A DNA stretch of 64,000 nt from Gemmatimonadota bacterium (GTDB lineage Bacteria; Gemmatimonadota; Gemmatimonadetes; Gemmatimonadales; GWC2-71-9). The stretch is from NCBI GenBank assembly GCA_016704275.1, contig JADJAK010000003.1, forward strand, positions 248,001 through 312,000, read 5' to 3'. Positions 8,065 through 16,972 of the stretch are shown here, piece after piece (within the stretch, counting starts at the first letter, position 1; the number at the start of each line of letters is the position of its first letter). A program made the position numbers and the translations under genes. A model generated the notes under the pieces. That model saw only the letters and a program-made list of their open reading frames with translations. It was not told the origin of the DNA and did no database searches.

Positions 8065-10403
8065 TACTTGTTGAGCAGCACTTCCTCCCACAACTTCTGC
8101 ATCCGCCGCTGCGAGTCGCGCTTCGACCACGAGTTCTGCCAGCCGTGCGCCTCGATCGGATAGGTCACGAAGTCGAAATCCTTCCCCAGCTCCATCAGCC
8201 GCTGTGTGAGCCGGGCGGCGTCCTGATACATCACGTTGTTGTCGACCAGGCCGTGCTGAATGACCAGCCGGTCCTTGAGGCCTGCCGCGTGGTAGATGGG
8301 TGATGAGGCGCGGTAGGCGGCCGAGTCGCTCGCTGGCGCACCGTTCAGGATGCGGGCGGTATACCAGTGATTGTAGTGCGCCCAGTCGGTCACGGAGCAC
8401 TGCGCGACGCCACCCTTGAAGACGCCGGGATGCTTGAAGAGCGCCATCAGCGTGAAGAAGCCGCCGTACGAGCAGCCGTAGAGGCCGACCCGGTCCGGGC
8501 TCACGTTGTACTTCTCCTTGAGGAACGGCACCGCGGCCACCGCCGACGCGACGTCGCGGTCACCCATGCTGCGGTAGACGGCCGTGCGCGTATCGCGGCC
8601 GTAGCCGGCGCTCGCCCGGTAGTCGAGCACCATGTAGGTGACGCCGAGGTCGGTGAGGTGCTTGGCATAGAGGGAGCCGCCGTGCGCGCTCGAGCCCGAG
8701 AACGCCTTGTGCACGCCCTGGGCGTAGCCGGCGCCGTGGATCTCCATCACGGCCGGACGGTTGGCGTGCTGCGTCGCGGGCCGATAGACGCGGGCCCACA
8801 CCGGCTTCCCCTGGTCGTCGTTGAAGGTGACGAAGTCGCTCGTGGGCCAGGCGAGCTTCCAGAACATGTCGGTGCCGCTCTTCGTCAAACGGATCGGCGC
8901 CGCAGCCAGGCTCGGCATCAGGTAGAGATCGGCCAGCTCCTTCGGCGTGCTCCAGCGGAGCACCGCACCGTCCTCGCCGGGCGCCCAGACGGCCGTGACC
9001 TCACCCTCGCCCAGATTGTCGATGCGCGTGCGCGGTCCACCCTCGGCCGGCATCCGGTAGAGGTGCAGCTCGCTCGGGTGGGCCTCGGAGGTCGACAGGG
9101 TCCACCACTTGCCATCGCGTGAGAGTGCGGCGGAGCGCACTTCCCACTGACCGCTGGTGAGGGCGCGGCGCGTCCCGTCCATCGTCACCAGCACGAGATG
9201 ATCCCAGCCGGTTTCCTCGGTGCGGATCGCAATGCGCTCGCCATCGGGCATCCAGGTGAGGCCGCGCGGCTCGAGCAGCCAGGCATCGTCGTGCTGGTGG
9301 TCGAGCGTCTTCAATTGCTTGCCCGTCGCGGGATCGACCAGCACCACCCAGCGGTCCTTGTAGTCGAGCGAGGCGAACTCGGCGATCAGGCGCGTCCCCT
9401 GCCGGTTCCACTGCAGATCCGTGGCGCGGACCGGCTTGCCGAAGCCGGCGGTGTCGACGAAGGTGATGGCGACGCTGTCGGGCTCGGCCATCGGATCGAC
9501 GGGGATGATCGCGGCACGGCTCTGTGCCAGCGGCGCGCCCACCTTGGCGCGCGACGTCCGCGAGATCACGATGCCGGAATCGTTGACGTAGTCCCCGAAG
9601 ACGGTTGACCCTTCCTCGACCTTCGGCGTGGCGATGTAGCTGACGAATTTGCCGTCGGGCGTGATCGCGAGGTCGCCGATGGTGTCGTCCTTCTTCGGCT
9701 TCAGCACCACGGCCGGCATCGGCACGCGATCGCGGCGCGCGCGGGCCTTCGCCGAGTCCTGCTGCTCCTTGCGGCGCTTGACGAAGTCGAAGATCTCGAC
9801 CTGCTCCTTCTTGAGCTCGGCGGCGTTCTTGTTGTCCTTCGGTGCCTCGAACTTGACGCTGGTCCGCGTGAGCTGTCGCTCGACGCCGGTGGTCGGGTTG
9901 AGCGCGAAGAGGTCGCCGTTCCGCTGGAAGCGCAGTTCGGACTCGTCTTCCGACCAGCCGAAGCCGCCACCCTCCAGGCTGGCGCGCAGGAGCCGCTCGC
10001 CCTTGCCGCGCTCCCAGATGCGGAGCTCGTTCCGCGCACTCCAGACACCACGGCTCCCGTCCCGCGTCCATTGCACGCCGATCGGAATCCGCGTGGCGAT
10101 CTCCCGGCTGACGCCCTCGATCTTCTTGCCGTCACGCGAGACGCGGAACCAGGGCGCGTCGGGGGCGACCGGCTCCGCCGGCTTCACCACCGTGTCGTAC
10201 GAGAAGTAGATCCAGCGGCCCTCGAGATCCCAGCGCGGAGCGCCCGGGGCGATGCCGAGCCAGCGCGCATCGACGGTGGAATCGAGTGGCACGCGAAGCG
10301 AGGCATCGCGCGCCGAGGCATCGAGCTTCGACTGGCGGAGCGGCAGCGTCTGCGCCTGCAGGGCAGGGGCGACGAGCAGGAGGGCGACAAGCGGCAAGCG
10401 CAT
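8064..10403 (-). CDS. Secreted S9 family (DPP IV-like) peptidase
   Basis: 779-residue serine peptidase with an N-terminal signal peptide (MRLPLVALLLVAPALQAQ). A beta-propeller-like region of WD40/PD40-type repeats runs to about residue 500, followed by the alpha/beta-hydrolase catalytic domain. The catalytic triad is visible: S645 in GCSYGG, D721 in VDNN and H753 in EAHGW. The family releases dipeptides, often after proline, so a role in peptide scavenging outside the cytoplasmic membrane is likely. It is a single-gene unit, converges with corA, and its 3' end abuts a heptamer array. Dipeptidyl peptidase versus acylaminoacyl peptidase specificity cannot be settled by eye. Confidence 0.88.
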   Translation of the reverse strand: MRLPLVALLLVAPALQAQTLPLRQSKLDASARDASLRVPLDSTVDARWLGIAPGAPRWDLEGRWIYFSYDTVVKPAEPVAPDAPWFRVSRDGKKIEGVSREIATRIPIGVQWTRDGSRGVWSARNELRIWERGKGERLLRASLEGGGFGWSEDESELRFQRNGDLFALNPTTGVERQLTRTSVKFEAPKDNKNAAELKKEQVEIFDFVKRRKEQQDSAKARARRDRVPMPAVVLKPKKDDTIGDLAITPDGKFVSYIATPKVEEGSTVFGDYVNDSGIVISRTSRAKVGAPLAQSRAAIIPVDPMAEPDSVAITFVDTAGFGKPVRATDLQWNRQGTRLIAEFASLDYKDRWVVLVDPATGKQLKTLDHQHDDAWLLEPRGLTWMPDGERIAIRTEETGWDHLVLVTMDGTRRALTSGQWEVRSAALSRDGKWWTLSTSEAHPSELHLYRMPAEGGPRTRIDNLGEGEVTAVWAPGEDGAVLRWSTPKELADLYLMPSLAAAPIRLTKSGTDMFWKLAWPTSDFVTFNDDQGKPVWARVYRPATQHANRPAVMEIHGAGYAQGVHKAFSGSSAHGGSLYAKHLTDLGVTYMVLDYRASAGYGRDTRTAVYRSMGDRDVASAVAAVPFLKEKYNVSPDRVGLYGCSYGGFFTLMALFKHPGVFKGGVAQCSVTDWAHYNHWYTARILNGAPASDSAAYRASSPIYHAAGLKDRLVIQHGLVDNNVMYQDAARLTQRLMELGKDFDFVTYPIEAHGWQNSWSKRDSQRRMQKLWEEVLLNK

Positions 10404-10490
10404 GGAGGACCCACGGGTAGGGAGGGAGTGGACGGCAGTCCCCTAATATCCATCCTCGGAGGGAGAGACTCCAGTCTCCGTGCGGCGGAC

Positions 10491-10519
10491 TTGCCCGGGG
10501 GCGGAGCTTCGGCTACTCT
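10491..10519 (+). promoter_or_regulatory. Predicted ssrA promoter
   Basis: TTGCCC (10491-10496), a 17-base spacer and TACTCT (10514-10519). The first base of the mature tmRNA lies 8 bases after the -10, so the promoter may start transcription at or just before the mature 5' end. Confidence 0.6.
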
Positions 10520-10527
10520 TCGGGCAC

Positions 10528-10891
10528 GGGGGCGATCGGCTTCGACGGGTTGGTAGAAGGCATCGCCGCGTGCCCAGGTCCGGGGTCCTGGATAATCCCT
10601 CTGGAAAAAACACAATTGCCAACACTGATCTGGCGATGGCTGCGTAAGCTGAGCTTTAAGTAGTTCGCTTCGCACCTCCGAGATGAAAGCCCGTCCGGGG
10701 CGTTCTGATCGGAATCATTAATCCGGAATAGCGACTGGTGGTCCTCCGACACCGGAAGCGAGACTTCAGGAGGTCACCGTTGGGAAGGTCGGCTCGGCAC
10801 CGGCCCAACGCCAAGTTCGAAGCGGAGCCTACGCACGTAGACGCGGTCCCGGAAATTGATTCGGACCAGGGTTCGATTCCCTGCGCCTCCA
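10528..10891 (+). ncRNA. ssrA: Transfer-messenger RNA (tmRNA)
   Basis: One-piece tmRNA of about 364 bases that rescues stalled ribosomes with SmpB. The 5' GGGGGCG (10528-10534) pairs with 3' CGCCTCC (10884-10890) to form the alanine-tRNA-like acceptor stem. The 5' GGCTTCGACGGG and 3' GGTTCGATTCC (T arm) are diagnostic. The tag reading frame begins with GCC at 10618 after an A-rich resume region and encodes ANTDLAMAA, then TAA at 10645-10647. The 3' CCA is not encoded (TCCATTT follows), so it must be added after transcription. A heptamer-armed hairpin begins 8 bases downstream. Confidence 0.97.
10618..10647 (+). other. tmRNA proteolysis-tag reading frame (ANTDLAMAA-stop)
   Basis: Resume codon GCC, then AAC ACT GAT CTG GCG ATG GCT GCG and TAA. 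The tag starts with ANT and ends in the hydrophobic AMAA, the kind of C-terminus recognised by ClpXP and other AAA+ proteases. The common bacterial ending is ALAA, so M for L is the notable variation. Confidence 0.9.
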
Positions 10892-10898
10892 TTTGGTT

Positions 10899-10959
10899 GG
10901 TGAACGGTGAACGGTGAACGGGCTCAACCCGTGACCCCGTTCACCGTTTACCGTTTACC
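10899..10959. repeat. Inverted heptamer arrays GGTGAAC x3 / GTTYACC x3
   Basis: Left arm 10899-10919 is three perfect GGTGAAC copies followed by GGG. Right arm 10939-10959 is GTTCACC, GTTTACC, GTTTACC. They can form a stem of about 24 pairs including G-U pairs, around a short loop. It follows the tmRNA end by 7 bases and precedes oligopeptidase B, so it is a plausible ssrA terminator. It has the same design as the elements at 5363-5520 and 7964-8064 but a different heptamer. Confidence 0.9.
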
Positions 10960-10981
10960 CTCTCGCCACCAGAGACTTCCC

Positions 10982-13024
10982 GTGTCTGCTCCGCTGTCTC
11001 CGCCCGTCGCCCCCCGCCATCCCACCACCGTCGTGCACCATGGCGAGACGCTGGTCGACGACTATGCCTGGCTGCGGCAGAAGGACGACCCAGCCGTCCG
11101 CGCGTATCTCGACGCCGAGAATGCCTGGGCAGACGCGTGGCTGGCCCCGACGGCGGCGCTGCAGGAACAACTCTACCAGGAGATGCTCGGCCGCATCCGC
11201 GAGACCGATCTCTCCGTGCCGTATCGGAAAGGTGACTGGTGGTACTACACCCGCACCGAGGAAGGGAAGCAGTACCCGATCCACTGCCGTCGCCTCGGGT
11301 CACCGACCGAGGGCGAGGAGACGGTCCTGATCGACCTGAATCTGCTCGCCGAGGGGACATCGTTCATGGCGCTCGGCGACATGGCGGTGAGCGACGATGG
11401 CTGGCTGCTGGCGTACAGCACCGACGAGACGGGCTTTCGGCAATACACGCTGGTGGTGAAGGACCTGCGCACGGGCACACTGCTGCCGGTCCGGCGTGAG
11501 CGGGTGACATCCGTGGCGTGGGACAGCGACAGCCAGACGCTCTACTACGCTGTCGAGGACGCCGAGACGAAGCGTTCGTGCGATATCTGGCAGCATCGGC
11601 TCGGTGCGGAGGAGGACAGCCTCGTCTTTCACGAGGCCGATGAGGCGTTCAATGTCGGCATCGCGCGGACCCGGAGTCGGGAATGGCTGGTGCTCTTCAG
11701 CGGCAGTCACACCACCTCGGAAGCCCGGGTACGGCGCGCCGGCAGCGCGGATGTGTGGCAGACGCTCCTGCCGCGCGTGGCCGATCGCGAGTACGACGTC
11801 GACCATCACGGCGACCGCTTCTTCGTGCGGATCAACGACACGGGCCGGAACTTCCGCCTGGTCACCATGCCTGTGACCGGCGGCGCACTGGCCGATGCGG
11901 TCGAGGTGGTCCCGCATCGCGACGGGGTGATGCTCGAGGGGATGGAGTGCTTCCGTCGACACCTGATCGTGCATGAGCGCGAAGACGGTGTGCCCCAGAT
12001 GGCCGTCCACCGCCTCGCGGATGGTGCGGTCCATCGGATCGCCTTCCCCGAGCCTGCCTACGAGTGCTATCCGCACGCCAATCCCGAGTTTGACACCGCG
12101 ATCTACCGGTACGGCTACCAGTCAATGGTGACGCCGTCCTCCGTGCTCGACTATGACCTGGAATCGCGCGAGCGGACGCTGCTCAAGCAACAGGAAGTTG
12201 TCGGCGGTTACGACGCGACGCGCTTCGTCTCGCACCGCATCCACGCCACGGCGTCCGACGGCACGCTGGTGCCGATCTCGCTGGTCCGGCGGGCGGATGT
12301 GCCCGAAGACGGCACCGCGGCGGCACTCCTGCACGGCTACGGCTCCTACGGCTATCCCTACCCGGTCTCCTTCTCGTCGAATCGGCTGTCGCTGCTGGAA
12401 CGGGGTGTCGTCGTGGCGATCGCGCACATCCGTGGCGGCGGTGAGCTGGGCAAGCCGTGGCACGACGCCGGACGGATGGGCGAGAAGATGCACAGCTTCA
12501 CCGACTTCATCGCCTGCGCCGATCATCTGGTCGCGAAGCGCATCGTCGCCGCGGATCGCCTCGCGATTGAAGGCGGGAGTGCCGGGGGACTCTTGATGGG
12601 CGCGGTCGTCAACCTCCGCCCCGACCGCTTCGCGGCCGTGCTCTCGCAGGTGCCGTTCGTGGACGTGATCAACACGATGTCCGACGCCACGCTGCCGCTC
12701 ACGGTCGGTGAGTACGAGGAGTGGGGCAACCCGGGGATCCCTGCCGAGTATGCCTGGATGCGGGCCTACTGCCCCTACACCAACCTCTCGGCGCAGCCAT
12801 ACCCACCGATGCTGGTGCGCACCGCGTTCAACGACTCGCAGGTGATGTACTGGGAGCCGGCAAAGTACGTGGCGCGGATGCGGACGCTCACGACCACCGA
12901 TGCCCCGCTGCTCTTCCTCACCAACATGGGGGCGGGGCATGGCGGCGCGTCCGGCCGGTACGATCGGCTGCGCGAGTACGCGGTGGACTACGCCTTCCTG
13001 ATGGCGGTGCTGGGCGCAGGGTAG
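10982..13024 (+). CDS. ptrB: Oligopeptidase B / protease II (S9A)
   Basis: Cytoplasmic-type prolyl-oligopeptidase family enzyme; OpdB cleaves short peptides after basic residues. It has 680 residues from the GTG at 10982. An ATG at 10907 is in frame but lies inside the heptamer hairpin, so the later start is preferred. HGETLVDDYAWLR near the N-terminus is the usual S9A opening. The triad is S533 (GGSAGG), D618 (FNDSQV) and H653 (GAGHGG), at the end of a propeller plus hydrolase layout. There is no signal peptide, unlike the S9 enzyme at 8064-10403. Confidence 0.9.
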   Translation: MSAPLSPPVAPRHPTTVVHHGETLVDDYAWLRQKDDPAVRAYLDAENAWADAWLAPTAALQEQLYQEMLGRIRETDLSVPYRKGDWWYYTRTEEGKQYPIHCRRLGSPTEGEETVLIDLNLLAEGTSFMALGDMAVSDDGWLLAYSTDETGFRQYTLVVKDLRTGTLLPVRRERVTSVAWDSDSQTLYYAVEDAETKRSCDIWQHRLGAEEDSLVFHEADEAFNVGIARTRSREWLVLFSGSHTTSEARVRRAGSADVWQTLLPRVADREYDVDHHGDRFFVRINDTGRNFRLVTMPVTGGALADAVEVVPHRDGVMLEGMECFRRHLIVHEREDGVPQMAVHRLADGAVHRIAFPEPAYECYPHANPEFDTAIYRYGYQSMVTPSSVLDYDLESRERTLLKQQEVVGGYDATRFVSHRIHATASDGTLVPISLVRRADVPEDGTAAALLHGYGSYGYPYPVSFSSNRLSLLERGVVVAIAHIRGGGELGKPWHDAGRMGEKMHSFTDFIACADHLVAKRIVAADRLAIEGGSAGGLLMGAVVNLRPDRFAAVLSQVPFVDVINTMSDATLPLTVGEYEEWGNPGIPAEYAWMRAYCPYTNLSAQPYPPMLVRTAFNDSQVMYWEPAKYVARMRTLTTTDAPLLFLTNMGAGHGGASGRYDRLREYAVDYAFLMAVLGAG

Positions 13025-13087
13025 TTGCCGGGGTGGGTGTCCGGGTCCACTCCTGGCACCACCTGCCCCTCCATCCCCGACTCGGGG

Positions 13088-13093
13088 TATACT
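13088..13093 (+). promoter_or_regulatory. Possible extended -10 (TATACT)
   Basis: GGGTATACT lies about 36 bases before the ATG of the lipoprotein gene. No convincing -35 is visible. The rest of 13025-13129 contains a C-run and nothing else recognisable. Confidence 0.4.
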
Positions 13094-13129
13094 CAGGGAG
13101 CCCGTCGACCTCCCCCCCCCAGAGGCCTC

Positions 13130-14287
13130 ATGCGCTCCCAGCTCCGCGCTCTTCAACGCAGCGTGCTCGCCCTGCTCACGATCGGTCTTGCCGCGTGCGG
13201 ACAGAATCTGGTGGGCCCCGCGGGCGAGGCCTGCGGGGGAGACCCTCACTTCACGGCGATGCCGGTGGCGCTTGGCGACATCGAGGCGATCGCCGTCGTG
13301 GGCGGGCTCGGTGCGCCCGGGCACACCCTGCCGACGGCCCACACCGGCTTCATCCTTCGAACCGAAGGGGCCGAGGTTCGCTCTCCCGGCGCCATCCAGA
13401 TCACCAAGCTCCGCCGGACGCGATACATCACGTCGCCCAACCGGCAGGGGCACGAGGACTACACCGCCGAATTCCAGGTGTGCAAGGATATCTCCGGCTG
13501 GTTCGGCCACCTCTCGTCGCTCTCCACCGCGATCCCGGTGCCGGACGGTGGCTGGAAGGAGTGCGAGCGCTACAGCACGGCACTGGAGTCGATCGAGACC
13601 TGTACCGCGCGACTCGACGGAGTCTCGCTCGCCGCGGGGCAACCGATGGGGACGAGCGGCTTCTCGATCGCCCTCGGCCTCATGGGGCTCGACTTCGGGC
13701 TGCTGGACGCGCGCGTGACGAATGCCTATGTGGCGCGATGGCGGTACCCGGAGCCGGTGCTGCACTCGGTCTGCCCATGGGAACGGTTCGAGACGTCCAT
13801 CAAGACGCAGCTCTATACCAAGCTGCGGGACATGAGTGGCGTGCCGAGGCCGTCGACCGGCGAGCCGCGCTGTGGGACGATGGTTGTGGATGTGGCCGGG
13901 ACCGCGAAGGGGATCTGGGCGCTGCCCAGCATCACGGAACCGGTGCAGGGGAACGAAACCGGGTACATCACCTTGGCGAACTACCCGTATCAGCCGGAAG
14001 CTGAACTGGCACTCAGTCTCGGCCCCGACATTCTCGGCGCGACGGTGTTGGTGGTTCCCCGCGCCACGGAGGGTCGCGTCAATCGTCCCTTCGAGCAGGT
14101 CACGCCGGACGGGTTGATCTACTGCTACGCCCCGGCGCCGGGGGCGGGTGGGTTCATCAACATCCTGCTCATGATGACCGGGCCAAGCGAGATCATGATT
14201 CGGAAGGTTCCGCAGACTGCGCCGAATATCTGTTCGGCCGACCCGTCGACGTGGTCGATGGCCGGTGCGACGCGGATGGTGCGTTAG
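13130..14287 (+). CDS. Predicted lipoprotein of unknown function
   Basis: 385 residues. The N-terminus MRSQLRALQRSVLALLTIGL followed by AAC (C23) is a lipoprotein signal peptide, so the protein is probably lipid-anchored. The remainder has several cysteines (about 10 more), no transmembrane segments and no motif I recognise. Middle residues include repeated aromatic/glycine-rich beta-like stretches. The ATG was chosen because it begins the signal peptide. It sits alone between ptrB (+) and the end of the long minus-strand operon. Confidence 0.75.
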   Translation: MRSQLRALQRSVLALLTIGLAACGQNLVGPAGEACGGDPHFTAMPVALGDIEAIAVVGGLGAPGHTLPTAHTGFILRTEGAEVRSPGAIQITKLRRTRYITSPNRQGHEDYTAEFQVCKDISGWFGHLSSLSTAIPVPDGGWKECERYSTALESIETCTARLDGVSLAAGQPMGTSGFSIALGLMGLDFGLLDARVTNAYVARWRYPEPVLHSVCPWERFETSIKTQLYTKLRDMSGVPRPSTGEPRCGTMVVDVAGTAKGIWALPSITEPVQGNETGYITLANYPYQPEAELALSLGPDILGATVLVVPRATEGRVNRPFEQVTPDGLIYCYAPAPGAGGFINILLMMTGPSEIMIRKVPQTAPNICSADPSTWSMAGATRMVR

Positions 14288-14305
14288 CGCCGCCTCGAGG
14301 CTGCG

Positions 14306-14779
14306 TCAGCCGCTGTCGCCATCGTCGATCCGCGGTGTCTCGCCCGAATCCTCCAGGCGGGGCGACTCCCGAGCTGCCTCGATCGCGCGCACCATCGCCA
14401 CGGCGGCCATCCGATCACTCCGCGCGTAGAACAGCTCGAGCCGGGCGCCCTTCGCGCCCGGGATGCCGTCGAAGACGCGCAGGCCTCGGCCACGCACCTC
14501 CAGCCGGGGGAAGAGGATTCCCCCGGCCAGCGTGACCCCGGCGAGCCACTCAAGTGGCAGCTCCGCTTCCTCTGGCTCGAATTCCTCAGTCTCGGTCTTG
14601 ACGCCGCTCAGGCCGACTTCTTCCGAGCTGCGTGTCACCGCCCATTCCAGCAGCAGCCGATCGCCCTCAAGGTGCAGCAGCCCCTCGACCTTCGTGGAGA
14701 CCTCGCGCACCGTCGTCAGATCCATCGACTCTTCGCCGGGAATCTTGATGCGGAAGGGGAGAGGGGCCGGGTACGTCAT
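14306..14779 (-). CDS. Hypothetical protein, distal gene of the pur operon
   Basis: 157 residues, not recognised. It has no signal peptide or membrane segment and is rich in Glu/Arg. The body looks beta-rich (RLLLEWAVTR, PLEWLAGVTL, LFPRLEVRGRGL), followed by an acidic tail. The phrase ARLELFYARSDRMAAVAMVRAIEAA suggests a PH- or lipid-binding-like fold at best, which is only an impression. It starts 7 bases after the DUF2911 stop, so it is probably the last gene of the minus-strand operon. Confidence 0.65.
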   Translation of the reverse strand: MTYPAPLPFRIKIPGEESMDLTTVREVSTKVEGLLHLEGDRLLLEWAVTRSSEEVGLSGVKTETEEFEPEEAELPLEWLAGVTLAGGILFPRLEVRGRGLRVFDGIPGAKGARLELFYARSDRMAAVAMVRAIEAARESPRLEDSGETPRIDDGDSG

Positions 14780-14786
14780 GTCAGCG

Positions 14787-15322
14787 CTACTTCGCTGCAG
14801 CCATCGGAATCATCACCATCACCTTTTCCCAGCTCAGGTTCAGCGACGTCGGGGCCGCCGAGATGGTGAGCGCCTCGACCAGCGGCATCGGCATCGTCGG
14901 TGCCTTGCCGCGCCCGACTTCCTGCGCCTTCACTCCCTCATAGGCGCTCTCGATCCCCCACTGCGAGATCGACCGGTTGATCACGACGTCCCACGACGCG
15001 CCAGCCATCGGCACCGTGTAGAGCGAGTAGCTCCCGGCCTCGAGGCGGACGCCGGCCACCGTGATCGGCCCGGTGGTGTGAATGATCGTCGGCTCGTTGG
15101 CGCCGGTGCGCCAGAGCTTGCCGTAGGGCACCAGCTCCGAGCCGAAGATGGTGCGCCCCTTCACCAATGGGCGGCCGTAGCAGACCTTCACGACGGCCGT
15201 CCCGACCTTGGTCGAGGTGGAGTCGTACTTGGATGCGCGCGTGGCGACAGAGGCGGCCGGACGCTGGGGGTGCAGGCCGGATCGGCAGCAAGGGTCAGGG
15301 CGAGCAGGGACAGCATCAGCAT
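14787..15322 (-). CDS. DUF2911 family exported protein, frame-disrupted
   Basis: DUF2911 proteins are secreted, beta-rich proteins of unknown function. The conserved part (VKVCYGRPLVKGRTIFG, PYGKLWRTGANEPT, SYSLYTVP, QWGIES) is read up to about 15265. The signal peptide MLMLSLLALTLAADPACTP is in another frame from the ATG at 15320-15322. The frames are joined if one base is restored in the five-base run at 15266-15270 (G on the plus strand), giving ...ACTPQRPAASVATRASKYDS. A one-base assembly error is the simplest reading; true decay is possible. It follows purK by 22 bases with a CTGGAG ribosome-binding site. Confidence 0.8.
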
Positions 15323-15344
15323 GCGGTACTCCAGGGGGGAAAGG

Positions 15345-16475
15345 TCAATCAGTGAGCGCGCGCCAAGCGGCGAGCGCGCGCTGGAGGGCATCGGGACCAG
15401 TCTCGGCGGTGACCGTGAGATGGCCCATCTTGCGGCCGGCGCGTGGCTCGCGCTTGCCGTAGAGGTGCAGCCGAACGCCCGGCATCGCCAGGGCAGCAGC
15501 CCACTTCGGCTCGCCGTCGGCCCAGCAGTCGCCGAGAATGTTGACCATCGCCGTCGGACCGAACGCCGTGGTCTCGCCGAGGGGAAGCCCCGCGAGAATC
15601 CGGACTTGCTGCTCGAACTGTGACGTCACCGCCGCGTCGAGCGTCCAATGCCCGCTGTTGTGCGGCCTGGGCGCCAGCTCGTTGACGAGCAAGCGACCGT
15701 CGCTGGTGACGAAGCACTCGACGCCCATGACACCGACGTAGTCGAGGGCGGCGACGATCCGCTCGGCAACGGTGCGCGCCGCCTCCGCCAACGTCGGTGC
15801 GATCACGGCCGGGGCAACCGTCGTATGGAGGATCCCCGCAATGTGCACATTCTCGCCGACCGGCCAGGTCGCGACGGCGCCGGCCGCGCCTCGGGCCACC
15901 ATCACCGAGAGCTCGGTGGCAAGCGCGACGCGCTCCTCGAGGATGCAAGGCACTTCACCCAGCGTCCGCCACGCCGTGGCCAGATCGTCGTGCGTGGCGA
16001 CGCGCACCTGTCCTTTGCCGTCGTAGCCGAACTGCGCCGTCTTGAGGATGGCGCCGAGGGGGCCGACGCTGTGCCATGCCGCCGCGCAATCCTCTATCGA
16101 GGCGATGGGCTGCCAGCCGACGGTGTCGACCCCTGCCTGATTGAGAAACGCCTTCTCGCGGAGCCGATCCTGGGTGGTCCACACCGCATCACCGGAGGGA
16201 CGCACGGGGCAGTGCGCGGCGAGGGCGCGAAGCACGTCCGCCGGCACGTTCTCGAACTCGGTGGTGATGGCATCCGCACGCGCCGCAAGCTCAGCGAGCG
16301 CCTCGCGATTGCCCCACTCCCGGGTGATGTGCTCGTGTGCGATCTGCCCCGCTGGGGCCTCCGCGTCGGGATCGAGGACCACGACACGATAGCCGAGGCG
16401 TTGGGCCTCGGCGGTGAACATGCGCCCCAGCTGGCCGCCCCCCAGCACGCCGAGCGTCCCGCCAGGCAGGATCAC
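15345..16475 (-). CDS. purK: N5-carboxyaminoimidazole ribonucleotide synthase
   Basis: ATP-grasp enzyme that carboxylates AIR to N5-CAIR with bicarbonate in purine synthesis. It has 376 residues. The N-terminus GTLGVLGGGQLGRMFTAEAQ is characteristic. The central ATP-grasp domain includes ILKTAQFGYDGKGQ, VMGVECFVT and the LVNELAPRPHNSGHWT signature. The ATG overlaps the purE stop by 4 bases, so the two are probably co-translated and act in sequence. Confidence 0.97.
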   Translation of the reverse strand: MILPGGTLGVLGGGQLGRMFTAEAQRLGYRVVVLDPDAEAPAGQIAHEHITREWGNREALAELAARADAITTEFENVPADVLRALAAHCPVRPSGDAVWTTQDRLREKAFLNQAGVDTVGWQPIASIEDCAAAWHSVGPLGAILKTAQFGYDGKGQVRVATHDDLATAWRTLGEVPCILEERVALATELSVMVARGAAGAVATWPVGENVHIAGILHTTVAPAVIAPTLAEAARTVAERIVAALDYVGVMGVECFVTSDGRLLVNELAPRPHNSGHWTLDAAVTSQFEQQVRILAGLPLGETTAFGPTAMVNILGDCWADGEPKWAAALAMPGVRLHLYGKREPRAGRKMGHLTVTAETGPDALQRALAAWRALTD

Positions 16476-16972
16476 GCGGGGGGGAGGGTCAGGGCGCGAA
16501 CCTTGAGATCCTGCGCCGCACGGAAGCCCTCCAGGCGGCGCGCGAGGTCCGGGTTCTCGCGGGCGAGGATCGCGACGGCGAAGAGCGCCGCGTTGTGGGC
16601 GCCGGCATCACCGATGGCGAAGGTCGCGACCGGCACGCCATTCGGCATCTGCGCAATCGACAGCAGTGAATCGAGCCCCTGCAGGTGCTTCGACGCGACC
16701 GGCACGCCGAGCACCGGGACGATGGTCTTCGCCGCGAGCATCCCCGGCAGATGGGCCGCACCGCCGGCACCGGCGATGATGCACTTGAGGCCCCGCTCCG
16801 CCGCCTCGGACGCGTACTGAAAGAGCAGGTCGGGCGTCCGGTGCGCGGAGACCACCCTCGTCTCATACGGGATGCCGAACTCGACCAACCGCGCCGCCGC
16901 ATGCTGCATCGTGGTCCAGTCCGAGTCGCTGCCCATCACGACGCCCACCAGCGGGGGAGTGGCCGCGCTCAT
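16472..16972 (-). CDS. purE: N5-CAIR mutase (class I PurE)
   Basis: Converts N5-CAIR to CAIR, directly after PurK. It has 166 residues. GVVMGSDSDW near the N-terminus, VVSAHRTPD and GAGGAAHLPGM are the class I PurE active-site loops. The ATG at 16970-16972 overlaps the ppdK stop (ATGA). The in-frame extension further upstream lies in ppdK and lacks family similarity. Confidence 0.96.
   Translation of the reverse strand: MSAATPPLVGVVMGSDSDWTTMQHAAARLVEFGIPYETRVVSAHRTPDLLFQYASEAAERGLKCIIAGAGGAAHLPGMLAAKTIVPVLGVPVASKHLQGLDSLLSIAQMPNGVPVATFAIGDAGAHNAALFAVAILARENPDLARRLEGFRAAQDLKVRALTLPPA

Noticed and set aside
10840..10891. Independent tRNA gene suggested by the T-arm sequence
   Set aside because: The sequence is the 3' half of the tmRNA tRNA-like domain; its acceptor partner is at 10528-10534.
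10907..10981. ATG at 10907 as start of oligopeptidase B
   Set aside because: It lies within the heptamer hairpin just after ssrA; the added 25 residues have no family similarity and the GTG at 10982 fits better.
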